From contig NZ_CP049057.1 of the NCBI RefSeq assembly GCF_011044175.1, positions 248,001 through 312,000 on the forward strand: a stretch of 64,000 nt of DNA, written 5' to 3'. Positions 9,453-17,629 of the stretch are shown piece by piece. Numbering within the stretch: position 1 is the first letter of the stretch; every line of letters starts with the position of its first letter. Source of the DNA: Rasiella rasia (GTDB lineage Bacteria; Bacteroidota; Bacteroidia; Flavobacteriales; Flavobacteriaceae). Both the position numbers and the translations under genes were made by a program. Under the pieces are notes generated by a model that saw nothing but the letters and a program-made list of their open reading frames with translations, did no database searches and was not told the origin of the DNA.

Positions 9453-10952
9453 TTAATTGATTTTTTTAAAAACAATTGATGGGTTATTTAGATTAAGATG
9501 TATCTCGTTAAATGTTCCACTTTCGTATTCTTTAAATGAGAATCGCATAAAGTTCCACATCACTAAGGGGGTTTCTTCCGTGAAAAAATCAAAAAATTCA
9601 TCATTTACTTGATGTTCCAATCTAAAACGAGTCATAGGAAAATCTGCGTATAACGTTTTTCCTTCTAATACAATTGAAATGTTACCGAAACCAGGGTGAT
9701 GAAAGGTGCCTGTATATGCTGCTAATGGTTGAGTCGGTTGAAGCTCAGAATTTATAATGGTTGGTTTGTTTATAGGCGCGATAGTCTGTATTTGACTTGG
9801 AATCTGTTGGTGTAATGTTGGTTTGTCTAAACCTTCAAGTAAGTAATATGATATAAGGTTGGTAACATGACTAGAGAGCGGACTTGTGGTTTGATTAGAT
9901 AAAGCTACAATGCCTAAGTTGTCGTCTGGGTAAAATACCATATTCGATGTAAACCCAGAAACACCACCACTATGTTCAACTTTTCGATGACCATTCAAGT
10001 TGCTAGTTATCCACCCATAGCCATAATATTTTTGTTGTGAAAGTGGTATGCTATCGCTAGCTGTGTTAGACATATATTGAACATCAGAAAGAGCTTGTTG
10101 GACATAGGATTTGGATAATAGCTGCTTTCCATTATGCAGACCGTTATTCATCCATAGTTGTACCCATTTGGCCATATCGTTTGTGCTTCCGTGAATAGCC
10201 CCAGCTTCCTTTCTTGCCGGTATTATTTCAATTGAAACTCTTGCTGGAGTTATACTGTCAACCGCATACCCAAAACTGAAATTTTCCGATTTCATTGCCA
10301 AAGTACCTGTGACAAATGAATTTTTCATCTCTAGTGGACCAAATATTTCACTATTTAATTGTTCTTCCCAGCTGCGCTTTGAAACGTTCTCACTAATACG
10401 ACTTACCAAATGATACATTAAATTATTATAATGAAATGATGTGCCAGCAGAATCAACTACAGGAATATGCGCAATACGCTGTATGTAGTCATCTAGATTT
10501 GGGGTTGTAAACATAATTGCAGTGCTCTCACTACTAGTTGCCGAAAGTCCAGTTGTATGCTTAAGTAAATCGCTCAGTTTAATATGTTCGTTTTGTGATT
10601 GATGCGAAAATTTTAGTGTTTCTAAATAATCTGAAGGTTTGTCGTTTAGGGATAATTTTTGTTCTGCTTCCAGGATACCCAGTAAAGCAGCTGTAAATGA
10701 TTTGGTACACGAGCCTATGCCGAATATGGTATTGCCATCTACGGGTTTCTTATTCTCATAATCTCTATAACCAAATCCTTTGCTATAAAGCATTTCATCT
10801 TTATTAAAAACAGCTACCGAAATACCTGCGGTATGTAGTTTTTGCATCAGGAGAGGAATTTCTTTCTCCAATTCCGTTAGTTGTACTTCTTCTTGCGCAG
10901 TATTACATTGCACAAAGAGTATGATGAAAAATAATTTGAATAGATTTTTCAT
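9453..10952 (-). CDS. Class-C beta-lactamase-fold serine hydrolase
   Basis: 499 residues; N-terminal export signal (about 1-18, with Cys16 in FVQC as a possible lipobox). The PF00144 fold is shown by the SxxK motif SCTK (nucleophile Ser in GIGSCTKSF), the YxN-type motif YNN in SFHYNNLMYHL, and HSGG in EHSGGVSGF as the third motif. The last about 100 residues (AAYTGTFHHPGFGNISI) are the small beta domain common in these proteins (DUF3471 type). Such proteins are esterases, D-aminopeptidases or peptidoglycan-acting enzymes; a true beta-lactamase is unlikely. The AraC regulator gene lies upstream (112 bases) on the same strand. Confidence 0.8.
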   Translation of the reverse strand: MKNLFKLFFIILFVQCNTAQEEVQLTELEKEIPLLMQKLHTAGISVAVFNKDEMLYSKGFGYRDYENKKPVDGNTIFGIGSCTKSFTAALLGILEAEQKLSLNDKPSDYLETLKFSHQSQNEHIKLSDLLKHTTGLSATSSESTAIMFTTPNLDDYIQRIAHIPVVDSAGTSFHYNNLMYHLVSRISENVSKRSWEEQLNSEIFGPLEMKNSFVTGTLAMKSENFSFGYAVDSITPARVSIEIIPARKEAGAIHGSTNDMAKWVQLWMNNGLHNGKQLLSKSYVQQALSDVQYMSNTASDSIPLSQQKYYGYGWITSNLNGHRKVEHSGGVSGFTSNMVFYPDDNLGIVALSNQTTSPLSSHVTNLISYYLLEGLDKPTLHQQIPSQIQTIAPINKPTIINSELQPTQPLAAYTGTFHHPGFGNISIVLEGKTLYADFPMTRFRLEHQVNDEFFDFFTEETPLVMWNFMRFSFKEYESGTFNEIHLNLNNPSIVFKKIN

Positions 10953-11064
10953 AGTGTACTATTTAGATTATTAATTAATGTAGTACAATAGTAATACGTA
11001 TGAGTGATTAAACCTTTAGTAATATATATATTAAGACTACCGATGTATACATCAGGAATTTAAA

Positions 11065-12105
11065 TCACCTCTTAGTATTTTGGTATTTAGCGGGTGTTGT
11101 GTTAGTTACTTTCTTAAAAGCATTGTAAAAGGCACTGTTTGAATTGAAGCCACACTGTTCTGCAATGACCTCAATTTTTAGTGAAGCATCTTCAGATAAC
11201 ATTCGTTTTGCTTCTTCAATACGGTACTCATTAATAAAGTTTGAAAAGCTCTTATTTAGATTGTCATTTAAAAGTTGAGACAGAAGTTGCGGACGTATAT
11301 GTAGTTTTTTAGCCAATGCTGGCATTGTTAGATTAGGATTCTTGTATAATTGATTTTCAGTTACCACATTGGTCAATTTTGTAACTAATGCTTCAGCTTC
11401 ATCTTCTTCAATATTACTAGAAGCATATTTTTCTTTCTTTTCTGAAATGGTAAATTTTTTCTTCCGTTGGAAATATAAAAGGAGGATAGAAAGATATAAC
11501 ACAAAAGAAAAAGCAAATGCACCAAGGATGTAAGAGGTGTATTCAGAAGTAAAATAGGCTAACCATATTAAGAATATGCCTACAAAAACACTTAGTGACC
11601 AAATCTCATCATAATCTAGTTTTTGCTTTCGCGAAAACATTTTTTTGAATGGATTAACCAAATAAAATGAAGTAGCTACTATGTAGCAAAACCATTGGTA
11701 ATAAATAATGCGGGTGTTTTTATACCATAGTTCAATATTTTCGCTGTAAGGATAGGCTATGCCAAAGAGTAGGATTACTAAGAACAGAATCGAAATGTGG
11801 ACATAATCAATATTGCTAATTCTTCTATTTCCAGACCGCATTGCTTTACAATACAAAAACAAAAAAGGTCCTAAAAGGAAACAAGCCGATAGCCCAATTT
11901 GAAGAAAGATCTTAGATAATTCTGGATTAAAGTAAAAAAACAATGATTTACCAATGCGAATACTTAAAAAAGCTAATAATGCTCCTAGAAAATAATTTGA
12001 TGCTTTCTTAGGTTTCGCAAAGAATAAAAAATATATACATAATAGAGCACCATTGAAGACACCGAGGCCGCTAAAGAAAAAAAGTAATGTTTGTTCTAGG
12101 TTCAT
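11065..12105 (-). CDS. Membrane-anchored AraC-family transcriptional regulator
   Basis: 346 residues. The first about 210 residues contain around seven hydrophobic membrane segments; the C-terminal about 100 residues are an AraC/XylS HTH domain (LAKKLHIRPQLLSQLLND ... IEVIAEQCGFNSNSAFYNAFKKVTNTTPAKY), with both helix-turn-helix units. This 7TM-AraC architecture is typical of Bacteroidota. It is flanked by serine hydrolase and S41 peptidase genes in the same orientation, so these are candidate targets; that is inference. Confidence 0.85.
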   Translation of the reverse strand: MNLEQTLLFFFSGLGVFNGALLCIYFLFFAKPKKASNYFLGALLAFLSIRIGKSLFFYFNPELSKIFLQIGLSACFLLGPFLFLYCKAMRSGNRRISNIDYVHISILFLVILLFGIAYPYSENIELWYKNTRIIYYQWFCYIVATSFYLVNPFKKMFSRKQKLDYDEIWSLSVFVGIFLIWLAYFTSEYTSYILGAFAFSFVLYLSILLLYFQRKKKFTISEKKEKYASSNIEEDEAEALVTKLTNVVTENQLYKNPNLTMPALAKKLHIRPQLLSQLLNDNLNKSFSNFINEYRIEEAKRMLSEDASLKIEVIAEQCGFNSNSAFYNAFKKVTNTTPAKYQNTKR

Positions 12106-12219
12106 TAATTATGTATCCGTTTGTCGTAGGATTTACTCCATAAGTTCATTTGCTCTTGGCTCACATATACAACTTCTTATGCTGTTAGTATGTCTATGAT
12201 TTGGTTGTTTTTCTAGTTA

Positions 12220-13722
12220 TTACTCCTCTTTTATTAATTCCAAAAGTCTATTCAATTGATAATCTTCTTTCATAAAAATCTGATCCAAATTTCGCTCAAT
12301 AACGATGTCTGGTGCAGTGCCAATTCCATCTAATATTTTTCCATCTTTTTGAAAAGATACCATGGTACTAATTTTTCCTCGAAGTTCAGAGTTTGGCAAT
12401 TCAAATCTTTCGCTATTTCCACTTGAACCATCTGTGTTAACTCCTACAATTTTAATATTCGGTAGTCCCTTTAACGTTGAAACAAGAACTGATGCTGCAC
12501 TAAAACTGCTTTCGTTAGTTAGAATATAAATTGGCTTGTTATAGTGATATTTTCCTTCTGATAGTTTCTGACCATTGAAAACATAATAGTGATAATCGCT
12601 AAATTTATCTTTGTCCAACAAATACATAGGTTCAAATGTATTCATAAAATCATCAACTGCTTTTTGTTCTGTATAATCTAATTCATCTCTTGAAAATAAG
12701 TACCGATTGTGCAAACGCTGTTTTAAATCTTCATTTAAAGGCAGAAGCCCTCGTTGTTTGGTTGCATTTACAATATAGATGGCATTAGGGGCAACAAAAT
12801 AGCCCGCCAATTCATTAATTAAATCTCGACTACCACCACCATTATCTCGCACATCTATAATTAAAGCATCAGTTTCTACTGCTTTTATCATAAAATCATT
12901 CAATAATTCAAAAAATACGGGACTTTCTTCTCTTTCTAACATGGCGTAGATTTGAACATATCCAATATTGTCTTTAATGGTAAAGAATTGTTCTAAAAGA
13001 TCTCTATCATTTAGCTTTTCATCTTTATAGTAGAAGTAAAAGTCTTTTTTATGAAATTTTTCGTCCCATAAGTATCCTTTTTTATCGTCCAAAACTAAAG
13101 TTACCTGTATCTCCTTTTCAGTTCCGTTCTCATTTTCTAACGTTATCGGAAGTGGGTTTGGTAAATCAATTTTAAGAATACTAAATACGGTTTCAATATC
13201 TCTTAAGTCTCGTACAGCATTTAGTAGATATGACTTTTTTGGTGCTAACTGCTCATTTGGAAGCGCTTTTTGTAAAATATTTTCTATCGGTATATTGTTG
13301 ATAGATTTTAAAAATGGGTATTGTGAATTATGAAGGTCATATACCCTGTTGGCTCTATCATAATCGAGAACCAAAACTCTTTCTTTATAAGGTGCAAATG
13401 ACAATGGAAAATACAGTGTTTCTGGTAAATCATAACCTTTCACATAAGAATGCCTATCGCCAATTTTCCCTATTATATTCGATAAGAACAATCCAAAATC
13501 GGTTTGACTAATTTTTTGATCATCTATTTGTTGTAGGTAAGTTTCAAAATCTTCTCTGTAATCAAAACCGTTTAAACCTTGATATGAAGATTGCTCTTGA
13601 AAAATCTTATCAAGAAGCGCTAAATCTTGTTCTATTTGAACTTTTGTTAGATAGTCAGCATCGTTTTGAGCCTTGCCTAAAAGTGTGACTAGTGATACTA
13701 AAATGACTAGATAAATTTTCAT
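12220..13722 (-). CDS. S41-family (C-terminal processing type) peptidase, exported
   Basis: 500 residues from the ATG at 13720-13722, preferred over an upstream in-frame start at 13749 because it begins directly with a signal peptide (about 1-18, ends GKA-Q). The tail-specific protease core is visible: IIDVRDNGGG (about residue 290) and the nucleophile region ESSFSAASVLV, with Ser, followed by GVNTDGSSGN. No PDZ domain was recognised. Substrates are unknown. It lies 60 bases downstream of the second serine hydrolase gene on the same strand and may be co-transcribed with it. Confidence 0.75.
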   Translation of the reverse strand: MKIYLVILVSLVTLLGKAQNDADYLTKVQIEQDLALLDKIFQEQSSYQGLNGFDYREDFETYLQQIDDQKISQTDFGLFLSNIIGKIGDRHSYVKGYDLPETLYFPLSFAPYKERVLVLDYDRANRVYDLHNSQYPFLKSINNIPIENILQKALPNEQLAPKKSYLLNAVRDLRDIETVFSILKIDLPNPLPITLENENGTEKEIQVTLVLDDKKGYLWDEKFHKKDFYFYYKDEKLNDRDLLEQFFTIKDNIGYVQIYAMLEREESPVFFELLNDFMIKAVETDALIIDVRDNGGGSRDLINELAGYFVAPNAIYIVNATKQRGLLPLNEDLKQRLHNRYLFSRDELDYTEQKAVDDFMNTFEPMYLLDKDKFSDYHYYVFNGQKLSEGKYHYNKPIYILTNESSFSAASVLVSTLKGLPNIKIVGVNTDGSSGNSERFELPNSELRGKISTMVSFQKDGKILDGIGTAPDIVIERNLDQIFMKEDYQLNRLLELIKEE

Positions 13723-13782
13723 TAACGGTTGGTTTTTTAAAATATGCAAAACAGTTTTGTATACTTTATTAGTGCTAGTTAT

Positions 13783-15204
13783 TTACCCTTTTAGATTATC
13801 AATTTTTACGCTAGTTTTCGATTTATATTCTTCATTAGGGTTCAAGTTAATTGCCTTTAAGTAATTGATTTTTGCTTTATCAGCGTTTCCGTTCTTTTCA
13901 TAGGCTTCTGCGAGACTATCAAAAGCGTTCCAAGATTTTGGATGTTCTTTTGTATTCAATTCAAAAACATTGATTGCTTTTTTAGGATTTGAAAGCCCAA
14001 AAAGCCAAAAATAACCGACATCATTTAAATGGGCTTCAAAATTATTATTTTCAAAAATGGGATTGTTTTTGATTGTTTGATACTTAGCACTAAAATCTTC
14101 ATTTTCATACGTTGTTCTCAAAACGGTTTCAAATGCTAAATTATTAATGTCTAAAACATCTCCATCTACCAAACTTGCTATGTGGTTTATAATGTTGTCT
14201 ATATTGTACCATTTAGTAAGTCCATTAGATAAAAATATAATACTCAGATTATTTTCAGGAAAGACTCTATAAGCTGTACAAAGTGAGCCAGAAAAACCAT
14301 AAGACTCGTAATTGTTTACCATAATCTTATCCCATCCATAGGCGAAACTTTTGTTAGATTTTGTAAAAGGAAAGCTTTGCCACATTAATTTCTTCGATTC
14401 TTTATTCAAAAATTTATCTGCATTTAGCTTTTTATCCCAACTAATGAAATCGTCTAAGGTAATATTCAATCCATTTTTTGAATGGGCATAACTACCTTGT
14501 AGGTATGAGTGGTCAATCATCAACGTTCCTTTTTCAAATGGAAAATAGGGAGTCACACGATTTCTTACTATATCTCTAGAATCAGAAGAAAAAAATGTGT
14601 TTTTGCCAGAATAAAATTGGTTTTTAAGAATAAAATCGGCTAAACTTTCATCAGTTACGTTTTCAATTATCTTCTGAAGTATCCAAAAACCTGTTTGATT
14701 ATAATCATATTTTTCACCAGATTCAAACTTTAAGCCTTGCTGAAATACTTTATTCTTTGCCTGTTCTTCTGTCAAATCTTTAAATTCTGAAATCGGCGAC
14801 ATATCTGGAAGTCCAGAAGAATGTGATAGTAGATGCGCTATTTTGATACCATTCCAACTAAGAGGTAAGTCAGTTATGTATTTAGAAACCGCATCATCAA
14901 GGGCAATTTTTTTCTCTTCAATTAGCTGAAATACTCCAACAGAGACTATAGGTTTTGTTAATGAGTAAACCCTGAAAATTGATTCATCAGAAATAGGAAC
15001 TTGATGTTCAATATTGGCATATCCAAAGTTCTTCTCATAAATTGTTTCCCCATCTTTGACTATTGCTAAAGATACTCCAGGGATACCTTGTCTTTTTATT
15101 AAATGTTCTATGTAGTCATTTAATTTTGCGTTGATTTCAGAATTATTTTGACTGAAACATAAAAGAGGTGATATAAGTAATATTACGATACGTAACTGCT
15201 TCAT
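13783..15204 (-). CDS. Class-C beta-lactamase-fold serine hydrolase with C-terminal TPR
   Basis: 473 residues; signal peptide about 1-18. The SxxK motif is SLTK (in FRVYSLTKPIV) and the YxN motif is YNQ-type (KYDYNQTGFWIL). The third motif, usually HxG, reads FSG (YGFSGSLCTAYR), so the usual His is replaced. The last about 80 residues form TPR-like helices (SWNAFDSLAEAYEKNGNADKAKINYLKAI), a fusion common in Bacteroidota. Probably an exported esterase/peptidase-like enzyme; catalytic competence is less sure than for its relative at 9453. Confidence 0.75.
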   Translation of the reverse strand: MKQLRIVILLISPLLCFSQNNSEINAKLNDYIEHLIKRQGIPGVSLAIVKDGETIYEKNFGYANIEHQVPISDESIFRVYSLTKPIVSVGVFQLIEEKKIALDDAVSKYITDLPLSWNGIKIAHLLSHSSGLPDMSPISEFKDLTEEQAKNKVFQQGLKFESGEKYDYNQTGFWILQKIIENVTDESLADFILKNQFYSGKNTFFSSDSRDIVRNRVTPYFPFEKGTLMIDHSYLQGSYAHSKNGLNITLDDFISWDKKLNADKFLNKESKKLMWQSFPFTKSNKSFAYGWDKIMVNNYESYGFSGSLCTAYRVFPENNLSIIFLSNGLTKWYNIDNIINHIASLVDGDVLDINNLAFETVLRTTYENEDFSAKYQTIKNNPIFENNNFEAHLNDVGYFWLFGLSNPKKAINVFELNTKEHPKSWNAFDSLAEAYEKNGNADKAKINYLKAINLNPNEEYKSKTSVKIDNLKG

Positions 15205-15713
15205 AATTATTTTATTTAATGACTGATTTGAAAATAGAATGTTGCAAGCAATTTAGGTTCGTTTTAATTATCACTACCGGTTTTGTATTTGAAACGTGCA
15301 GCATGTGTGGCTGTTACAGTGGGGTAGAGGTGCCAATCAGTTTGTCCGTCGCACTAAATTAGGTTTTTTGCGCGACTATTCAACACGCTAACGATCATAG
15401 CCATAAAATATGTGCTTATACACTACCTTTATTTATTTGAGAATCAATAATCGTAATAATCTTTTGTAACTTTTCATAGCTACCAGCCAGAGATACGGTG
15501 GTAAAAACAACCTCCATATGCCGTTATAAATACAAGAATTATTTTTACGTATATAACATTATATTTAATTAGTTAATAGCTATTTAGTAGGTTGCGATTT
15601 TTATTGTAAGACGTAATTGCTGAAATATCCTACATCACTATATAGTTGCCTATTAAAGATTAATATTTAGTGATTTACGATTCAGATTGCCTTTAATTAT
15701 AAGTCATAGTACC
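15205..15713. other. Gene-free gap of about 500 bases
   Basis: No convincing reading frame, tRNA or strong hairpin terminator is seen. The first 200 bases (about 15270-15400) are noticeably richer in G+C than the AT-rich remainder, which may be a decayed gene or a small RNA region. No identity can be assigned. Confidence 0.4.
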
Positions 15714-17402
15714 TTAATAGCCTTCTTCATGAACATTTGCCACCGCACGCCCACTCGGGTCGTTCATGTTTTTAAAACTCTCATCCCAATCTAACGCCAC
15801 TTGGCTACTACATGCTACGCTTGGCACGCTTGGTACCGTTAAAGCAGCAGCATCACTTGGAAAATGTTCTTCAAAAATCGTTCTGTAATGAAACTCTTCT
15901 TTACTGGTAGGAGTTTGTATAGGGAATCTATATTGAGCGTTTTCAATTTGTTCATCAGTTACTTGCTCATCTACCATTTCTTTTAGCGTATCTATCCAGC
16001 TATAACCTACACCATCACTAAATTGTTCTTTTTGCCTCCAAGCAACTTCTGCAGGTAGCATGTCGCCAAAGGCTTCGCGTAAGACCCATTTTTCCATGGC
16101 TTGCTTGTCTGTTGACTTAGATTTTCCAGCGATAATCATTTTATCTTTTGGGTTTAAGCGCATCGCAACATCCATAAATTCTTTATCTAAGAAAGGGACG
16201 CGACCTTCAATACCCCAAGAGGCTAACGACTTGTTTGCACGTAGACAGTCGTACATATGTAATTTGTCTAGTTTTCTAACGTTCTCTTCATGGAATTCTT
16301 TTGCCGAAGGTGCTTTGTGAAAATAGAGATAACCTCCAAAAATTTCGTCGGCTCCTTCGCCCGAAAGTACCATCTTAATACCCATTGCTTTTATGGCACG
16401 CGCTAGTAAAAACATTGGGGTAGAAGCTCTAATAGTGGTGATATCATAGGTTTCTACATGGTAAATCACATCTCTAATGGCATCTAGCCCTTCTTGTATC
16501 GTAAAATGAATTTCATGATGTACAGTTCCCAAATGGTCTGCTACCTTTTGCGCTGCTGCCAAATCTGGTGAGCCCTCAAGGCCAATAGCAAATGAATGTA
16601 GTCTCGGGTACCAGGCACCTTCGGTATCGTTAGATTCTACACGCTTATCGGCATATTTCTTTGCTAGGGCAGAAGTGATAGAAGAGTCTAATCCACCAGA
16701 TAACAATACACCGTAAGGAACATCACTCATTAATTGTCTACGCACTGCTTGGTCTAACGCATTTCTCAAGTCATCTATGCTCGTAACGTTTTCTTGTACG
16801 GCTTCGTATTTCATCCAATCGCGACTATACCATTGCTTTAGCTCACCATCGCTGTTGTGTAGGTAGTGGCCAGGAGGAAAGAGTTCAATTTTTGTGCAAA
16901 ATCCTTCAAGCGCTTTTAATTCGCTTGCTACGTAAAAGGTACCATCTTTATCCCACCCCATATATAGCGGGATAATGCCCATATGATCTCGAGCTATTAA
17001 ATATTCATTAGTTTCAACATTGTAGAGTGCAAATCCGAATATTCCATTGAGTTCATCTAAAAATGTGGCTCCCTTTTCTTTATAAAGTGCTAATATTACT
17101 TCACAGTCACTTTTAGTCTGAAAGTTGTATGAACCTTCAAATTGTTTACGCAATGTCAAGTGGTTATATATTTCACCATTAGCTGCCAGGACTAACTTCT
17201 TATCTTCAGAGAACAAAGGTTGCTTCCCAGATGTAGGGTCTACAATTGCCAAGCGTTCATGCGCTAAAATAGCTTTTTTATTGCTGAAAATCCCACTCCA
17301 ATCCGGACCGCGATGTCTTAGACATTTTGCCATGGTTAATACTTGAGGGCGTAATTCCTCTACGGGTCTTTTTAATTCGAATGCACATACAATTCCACAC
17401 AT
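15714..17402 (-). CDS. asnB: Asparagine synthase B (glutamine-hydrolysing)
   Basis: 562 residues, full length for AsnB, which makes asparagine from aspartate, glutamine and ATP. The start MCGIV exposes Cys2 as the glutaminase nucleophile after Met removal. N-terminal Ntn domain about 1-200 (RHRGPDWSG, ANGEIYNH, SDCEVILAL), synthetase domain about 205-540 with the PP-loop LLSGGLDSSI and the motif SGEGADEIFGGY. Cytoplasmic. It is separated from the upstream E1 gene by an intrinsic terminator, so it is transcribed alone. Confidence 0.95.
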   Translation of the reverse strand: MCGIVCAFELKRPVEELRPQVLTMAKCLRHRGPDWSGIFSNKKAILAHERLAIVDPTSGKQPLFSEDKKLVLAANGEIYNHLTLRKQFEGSYNFQTKSDCEVILALYKEKGATFLDELNGIFGFALYNVETNEYLIARDHMGIIPLYMGWDKDGTFYVASELKALEGFCTKIELFPPGHYLHNSDGELKQWYSRDWMKYEAVQENVTSIDDLRNALDQAVRRQLMSDVPYGVLLSGGLDSSITSALAKKYADKRVESNDTEGAWYPRLHSFAIGLEGSPDLAAAQKVADHLGTVHHEIHFTIQEGLDAIRDVIYHVETYDITTIRASTPMFLLARAIKAMGIKMVLSGEGADEIFGGYLYFHKAPSAKEFHEENVRKLDKLHMYDCLRANKSLASWGIEGRVPFLDKEFMDVAMRLNPKDKMIIAGKSKSTDKQAMEKWVLREAFGDMLPAEVAWRQKEQFSDGVGYSWIDTLKEMVDEQVTDEQIENAQYRFPIQTPTSKEEFHYRTIFEEHFPSDAAALTVPSVPSVACSSQVALDWDESFKNMNDPSGRAVANVHEEGY

Positions 17403-17448
17403 AATTTTTAGATTTTAGTTTCAAGTTTTTATTATTTCGCACAAGGGC

Positions 17449-17485
17449 AAAAAAAACCGCCAAGCTTCTTAGAAACTTGGCGGTT
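17449..17485 (-). terminator. Intrinsic terminator downstream of the E1 fusion gene
   Basis: On the minus strand a 10-bp perfect stem (AACCGCCAAG / CTTGGCGGTT, plus positions 17455-17464 and 17476-17485) with an 11-base loop is followed directly by eight T residues. It lies about 145 bases past the stop of the E1 gene and before asnB, so it should end the E1 transcript. On the plus strand there is no comparable T tract. Confidence 0.85.
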
Positions 17486-17629
17486 ATTTATAGGGTACAA
17501 GTTTCTGTTACGTCTTGGCGTTATTAGTATTGTTGTTATTGAAAATAGACTGTAACATAACTCAGATTATCATTTTGTATACCTCAATATTATTTAAATT
17601 TTTTCGGTATTCCTAATTATCGTCAATTT

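Noticed and set aside
9453-15204. Resistance island (erythromycin-esterase-like gene plus two beta-lactamase-fold genes)
   Set aside because: The hydrolases lack specific beta-lactamase features, are common exported enzymes in Bacteroidota, and no mobile element is present.
15205-15713. Integron-like attC site or CRISPR-like repeat in the gene-free gap
   Set aside because: No paired core sites, no repeated units and no integrase or cas gene in the window.
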